Source: Nonomuraea sediminis (GTDB lineage Bacteria; Actinomycetota; Actinomycetes; Streptosporangiales; Streptosporangiaceae). Taken from it: 64,000 bases of DNA. Where the stretch lies: positions 806,001 through 870,000 of the forward strand of contig NZ_JAHDTI010000003.1 in assembly GCF_018531495.1 (NCBI RefSeq), written 5' to 3'. The position numbers and the translations under genes are program-made. The notes under the pieces were generated by a model that did not search any database, was not told where the DNA came from, and worked only from the letters and a program-made list of their open reading frames with translations. Positions within the stretch are counted from its first letter, which is position 1, and each line of letters starts with the position of its first letter. This document shows positions 60,973-64,000 of the stretch, piece after piece.

Positions 60973-62327
60973 GCGATCTCGACGCTTTCCAGGATCCCCA
61001 GCGCGTCGGGGACCAGCACGGCGCAGGAGTAGTACGTGGACACCAGGTAGGAGATGATCGCCTTGTCGTTGATGCCCATGAAGCGGACGGAAATGCCGGG
61101 CTTGTACTCATCGGTGAGCCCGACCCGGTGCAGGCCGACCACGCCCTGGTCGCTCTCCCCCACCCGCATCACCATCATCGACGTCAGCCCCCGCGCCGAG
61201 ACAGGGATCTTGTCGCACGGGAACATCGGCACCCCGCGCCACGACGTCACCTGATACCCGCCGGCGTCGACGGCGTCCGGATACAGGCCGCGGCTGTTGC
61301 ACTCGTGGCCGAAGGCGGCCAGCGCCTTCGGGTGGGCCAGGATGAACGCCGGGTCCTTCCACACCGTGGCGAGCAGCTCGTCCAGGTCGTCCGGTGTGGG
61401 TGGCCCGCTCCTGGTGTGGATGCGCTGGCTCAGGTCCGCGTTGTGCAGCAGGCCGAAGTCGCGGTTGTTGACCAGCTCGTTCTCCTTGCGCTCGAGCAGC
61501 GCCTCGATCGTGAGCCGCAACTGCTGCTCGGTCTGGTTGATCGGCTCGTTGTACAGGTCGGCCACCCGGGTGTGGACGCGCAGCACGGTCTGCGCCAGGC
61601 TCAGCTCGTACTCCCGAGGCGCCTGCTGGTAGTCCACGAACGTGCCCGGCAGCGCCACCTCGCCCACGTGCCCGGCCGACATCGCGATCTCGGCCTCGCC
61701 GTCGCCGGGCGGGTCGGCGCGCCCCTCCAGATGCGACCGCAGCTCCGGGCTGGCCTCGAGCAGCTCCAGGTAGGCCTGCCTGGACAGGGTCAGCACCGTG
61801 CACGCGGTGGCCGCCACGGCGGTGAACCCCCACGCGGGCGAATCACCGGTGAACAGCTCGTGTCCCAGGTGGTCGCCGTCGGCGAGCAGGCCGGAGGTCG
61901 CGGTGTGGCCATAGGCGCCCTCGGTCTGCTTGGTGATCTTGCCGTGCGCGATCAGCACCACGTCCTCGACCGGCGTGCCCGCCGCGACCAGCGTGTCGCC
62001 CGGCTCGAGCTCCCGCTGCACGAAGCGCCCCGCCAGGGCGGCCAGCACGTCGCCGTCGTCCAGGCCGCGCAGCGGCGGCAGCTCGCACAGCTCGGCGGGG
62101 ATCACCCTGACCTCGGCCCCGGTGTTGGTGAACGTCACCCGGCCGTCGCCCACGGCGTAGGTCAGGCGCCGGTTGACGCGGTAGGCGCCGCCCGTGGGCT
62201 GCACCCACGGCAGCAGGCGCAGCAGGTGCCTGGAGGTGATCTCCTGCATCTGCGGGACGGTCTTGGTGGTCGTGGCCAGGTTGCGCGCGGCAGCGGTACC
62301 GAGGCTGAGCTGTCCGGTCTCTGTCAT
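60969..62327 (-). CDS. Family 2B encapsulin shell protein with cNMP-binding-like domain (EshA-like)
   Basis: The 452-residue protein matches Family 2B encapsulins, whose HK97-like shell protein carries an inserted cyclic-nucleotide-binding fold. The N-terminus is SLGTAAARNLATTTKTVPQM, followed by the N-arm segment ITSRHLLRLLPWVQPTGGAYRVN. The inserted domain spans about 92-200. The HK97 part resumes with FVDYQQAPREYELSLAQTVL and ends SYLVSTYYSCAVLVPDALGI. The phosphate cassette (LGHELFTGDSPAWGFTAVA) lacks the Arg typical of cAMP binders. Known 2B cargos include terpene cyclases and polyprenyl transferases, both encoded here. The ATG at 62327 fits the family start; GTG 62342 abuts the ispH stop. 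Confidence 0.88.
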   Translation of the reverse strand: MTETGQLSLGTAAARNLATTTKTVPQMQEITSRHLLRLLPWVQPTGGAYRVNRRLTYAVGDGRVTFTNTGAEVRVIPAELCELPPLRGLDDGDVLAALAGRFVQRELEPGDTLVAAGTPVEDVVLIAHGKITKQTEGAYGHTATSGLLADGDHLGHELFTGDSPAWGFTAVAATACTVLTLSRQAYLELLEASPELRSHLEGRADPPGDGEAEIAMSAGHVGEVALPGTFVDYQQAPREYELSLAQTVLRVHTRVADLYNEPINQTEQQLRLTIEALLERKENELVNNRDFGLLHNADLSQRIHTRSGPPTPDDLDELLATVWKDPAFILAHPKALAAFGHECNSRGLYPDAVDAGGYQVTSWRGVPMFPCDKIPVSARGLTSMMVMRVGESDQGVVGLHRVGLTDEYKPGISVRFMGINDKAIISYLVSTYYSCAVLVPDALGILESVEIA

Positions 62328-62342
62328 CTGCGAGGACACCAC

Positions 62343-63269
62343 CTATCTCTGGATTTCCCTGGGAAGAGCGAAGGTCAGGGTCTCTTGGGTGCGCGTGACG
62401 GTCTCCACGTCGGCGTAGCCGCGGGCCGCCAGCCACTCGAGCAGCTCGGCGACCAGGTACTCGGGCACGGACGCGCCCGCGCTCACGCCCACGGTGGTCA
62501 CGCCCTCCAGCCACGCCTCGTCGGCCTCGGCGGCGGTGTCGATCAGGTGCCCGGCGGGCGCGCCCGCCGACAGCGCGACCTCGACCAGGCGCCTGGAGTT
62601 GGAGGAGTTGGGCGAGCCGACCACGAGGACCAGGTCGCAGCGGGGCGCGAGCCCGGCGATGGCCTCCTGCCGGTTCTGGCTGGCGTAGCAGACGTCGTCG
62701 CTCGGCGGGTCGGCCAGGCCGGGGTGGCGCTCGCGCAGGCGGGCGACCGTGGCCAGCGTCTCGTCCACCGACAGGGTGGTCTGCGACAGCCATCCTGCCT
62801 TGGCGTGGCGGGGCAGGACGAGCTCGTCGGGCCTGGCGGGGTCGACCACGTGGATGCGCTCGGGGGCCTCGCCCACGGTGCCCTCGACCTCCTCGTGCTC
62901 GGCGTGGCCGATGAGGATCACCTCGTGTCCCGACTCGGCCAGCCGTACGGCCTCTCTGTGGACCTTGGTCACCAGGGGGCAGGTGGCGTCGATCGACCTG
63001 AGCCCGCGCTCGGCCGCCTCGCGCTTGACCGCGGGGGCGACGCCGTGGGCGGAGAAGACGACGAGCGCGCCCTCGGGCACCTCGGCCAGCTCCTCCACGA
63101 AGATCGCGCCGCGGCGGGTGAGGTCGGCGACGACCGAGGTGTTGTGCACGATCTGCTTGCGTACGTAGACGGGTGGGCCGTGGCGGCGCAGTGCCTCCTC
63201 CACGGTGGCGATGGCACGTTCGACCCCGGCGCAGTATCCGCGGGGTGCGGCGAGCAGGACGCGTCCCAT
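62343..63269 (-). CDS. ispH: 4-hydroxy-3-methylbut-2-enyl diphosphate reductase
   Basis: The 308-residue last enzyme of the MEP pathway makes IPP and DMAPP. Cluster ligands Cys13 (PRGYCAGV), Cys97 (DATCPLV) and Cys194 (DVCYASQNR) are present. So are substrate residues His42, His75, His125, the EHEEVEG motif with the catalytic Glu, and SPNSSNS. Its placement between the polyprenyl diphosphate synthase and encapsulin genes suggests a dedicated supply of C5 units for the terpene compartment. GAGGAG precedes the ATG. Confidence 0.93.
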   Translation of the reverse strand: MGRVLLAAPRGYCAGVERAIATVEEALRRHGPPVYVRKQIVHNTSVVADLTRRGAIFVEELAEVPEGALVVFSAHGVAPAVKREAAERGLRSIDATCPLVTKVHREAVRLAESGHEVILIGHAEHEEVEGTVGEAPERIHVVDPARPDELVLPRHAKAGWLSQTTLSVDETLATVARLRERHPGLADPPSDDVCYASQNRQEAIAGLAPRCDLVLVVGSPNSSNSRRLVEVALSAGAPAGHLIDTAAEADEAWLEGVTTVGVSAGASVPEYLVAELLEWLAARGYADVETVTRTQETLTFALPREIQR

Positions 63270-63278
63270 GAGGTCTCC

Positions 63279-64000
63279 TCAGCGAGTCCGGTGCGCGATT
63301 CGGTCTGCCAGTTCGGTGAGCGCGGCCGCCGCTTCGGCCGTGATGCGGGCGTCGGCGAGCGCGGATAAGGCGGTGCCGGCCCGCTCGTCGATCATCTGCT
63401 CGACCTGGGCCAGCGCTCCGGTGTCGACGACGATCTGGCGCAGCTCGTCGGCGACCGTCTCGGTGAGCTTGGGGTCGCCGAGCCAGGCCCGCAGGTGCTC
63501 GGTCTCGGCGCGCGAGCCGTAGCGCGTCGCGTACGCGATCAGCACGGTCTGCTTGCCCTCGCGCAGGTCGTCGAGCGCCGACTTGCCGGTGACCTCGGGG
63601 TCGCCGAACATGCCCAGGATGTCGTCGCGCAGCTGGAAGGCCTCCCCCAGCGGCACGCCGAAGCTGGAGTAGGCCTCGAGCAGTTCCTCGTCGCCCCCTG
63701 CCAGGGCGCCGCCGATCTGCAGGGGGCGCTCGACGGTGTACTTGGCCGTCTTGTAGCGGATGACGGTGTAGGCCCGGTCGACGGTGGTGTCGGCGCCGGT
63801 CTGCGACATCACGTCCAGGTACTGACCGGCGATCACCTCGGTGCGCATGGCGGTGAACAGCTCGTGGCCCCTGCGCAGCCGGTGCGGCTCGACGCCGCTG
63901 GTGGCGAACAGCTCGTCGGACCAGCCGAGCGCGAGCACGCCCATGAGGATGGCGGCGGCCCTGCCGAAGGCGTTGGCGGCGGGACCGGCGTGCATGCCCG
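63279..64000 (-). CDS. Polyprenyl diphosphate synthase (partial, N-terminus off the edge)
   Basis: At least 240 residues of an isoprenyl diphosphate synthase are present; the first Asp-rich motif lies beyond the window. The visible part has the helix GRAAAILMGVLALGWSDEL, Lys/Thr in YKTAKYTVERPLQIGGAL and the second Asp-rich motif QLRDDILGMFGD, then GKSALDDLREGKQTVL. It could make FPP or GGPP. It is 9 nt upstream of ispH. In Family 2B encapsulin loci such prenyl transferases are proposed cargo. Confidence 0.88.
   Translation of the reverse strand, partial: GMHAGPAANAFGRAAAILMGVLALGWSDELFATSGVEPHRLRRGHELFTAMRTEVIAGQYLDVMSQTGADTTVDRAYTVIRYKTAKYTVERPLQIGGALAGGDEELLEAYSSFGVPLGEAFQLRDDILGMFGDPEVTGKSALDDLREGKQTVLIAYATRYGSRAETEHLRAWLGDPKLTETVADELRQIVVDTGALAQVEQMIDERAGTALSALADARITAEAAAALTELADRIAHRTR

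Overview
This window comes from a high-GC actinomycete. Codons end mostly in G or C, GTG and TTG starts are common, and many genes overlap by ATGA or GTGA. Geosmin synthase, two Methyltransf_19/DUF574-type methyltransferases, a BTAD/AfsR-like regulator and polyphosphate glucokinase suggest a filamentous, soil-dwelling genus near Streptosporangiaceae (for example Nonomuraea). That placement is inference from gene content. No rRNA, tRNA, CRISPR array or complete insertion sequence was seen.

Layout. 1-9.4 kb: polyphosphate glucokinase, a secreted TIGR03118-type protein, a TenA-like protein, a MerR regulator, an orphan response regulator coupled to a HAD phosphatase, and an FAD-oxidoreductase/membrane-protein/MFS operon. 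9.5-20 kb: a secreted Xaa-Pro peptidase, then a seven-gene uptake and catabolic operon (two amidohydrolases around a complete oligopeptide-type ABC transporter) divergent from an FCD/GntR regulator. 20-30.3 kb: a cellulose/cello-oligosaccharide locus. Secreted GH6 and a frameshifted GH9 diverge from cebE-cebF-cebG-bglC-cebR and an aldo/keto reductase, with a perfect CebR-type operator between them. 30.3-36.6 kb: a large SARP/NB-ARC/TPR regulator, a GH2 beta-mannosidase, a TetR regulator and an AhpD-like protein. 36.6-44.6 kb: a complex-I-like operon with membrane-arm genes only (nuoA, H, J, K, L, M, N) plus an unusual Met/His-rich protein in the nuoB/nuoD position. 44.8-49.2 kb: small proteins, a CsoR copper sensor with a methyltransferase, two tail-to-tail DUF574 methyltransferases, a secreted protein and a YdeI-like protein. 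49.2-52.6 kb: a ribose-type ABC transporter. 52.6-58 kb: a NUDIX protein, a C-rich repetitive gap, a damaged double histidine kinase with its response regulator, and an alpha/beta hydrolase. 58-64 kb: PPK2, geosmin synthase, a Family 2B encapsulin shell protein, IspH and the 3' part of a polyprenyl diphosphate synthase.

The most interesting system is the last block. Genes for isoprenoid supply (IspH, polyprenyl diphosphate synthase), a protein nanocompartment shell with a cyclic-nucleotide-binding-like domain, and geosmin synthase form one tightly packed operon. This suggests terpene synthesis inside or on an encapsulin. The second is the peripheral-arm-less complex I with a putative metal-binding hub protein. 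The AhpD-like gene directly downstream carries a motif almost identical to one upstream of the CsoR copper sensor.

Dispersed hairpin-bearing repeats occur at about 2.1, 9.5, 46.3 and possibly 48.05 kb. At least nine genes have a TAnnnT -10 box 6 or 7 nt before the start codon, which predicts leaderless mRNAs. Two reading frames look broken: GH9 and the histidine kinase.
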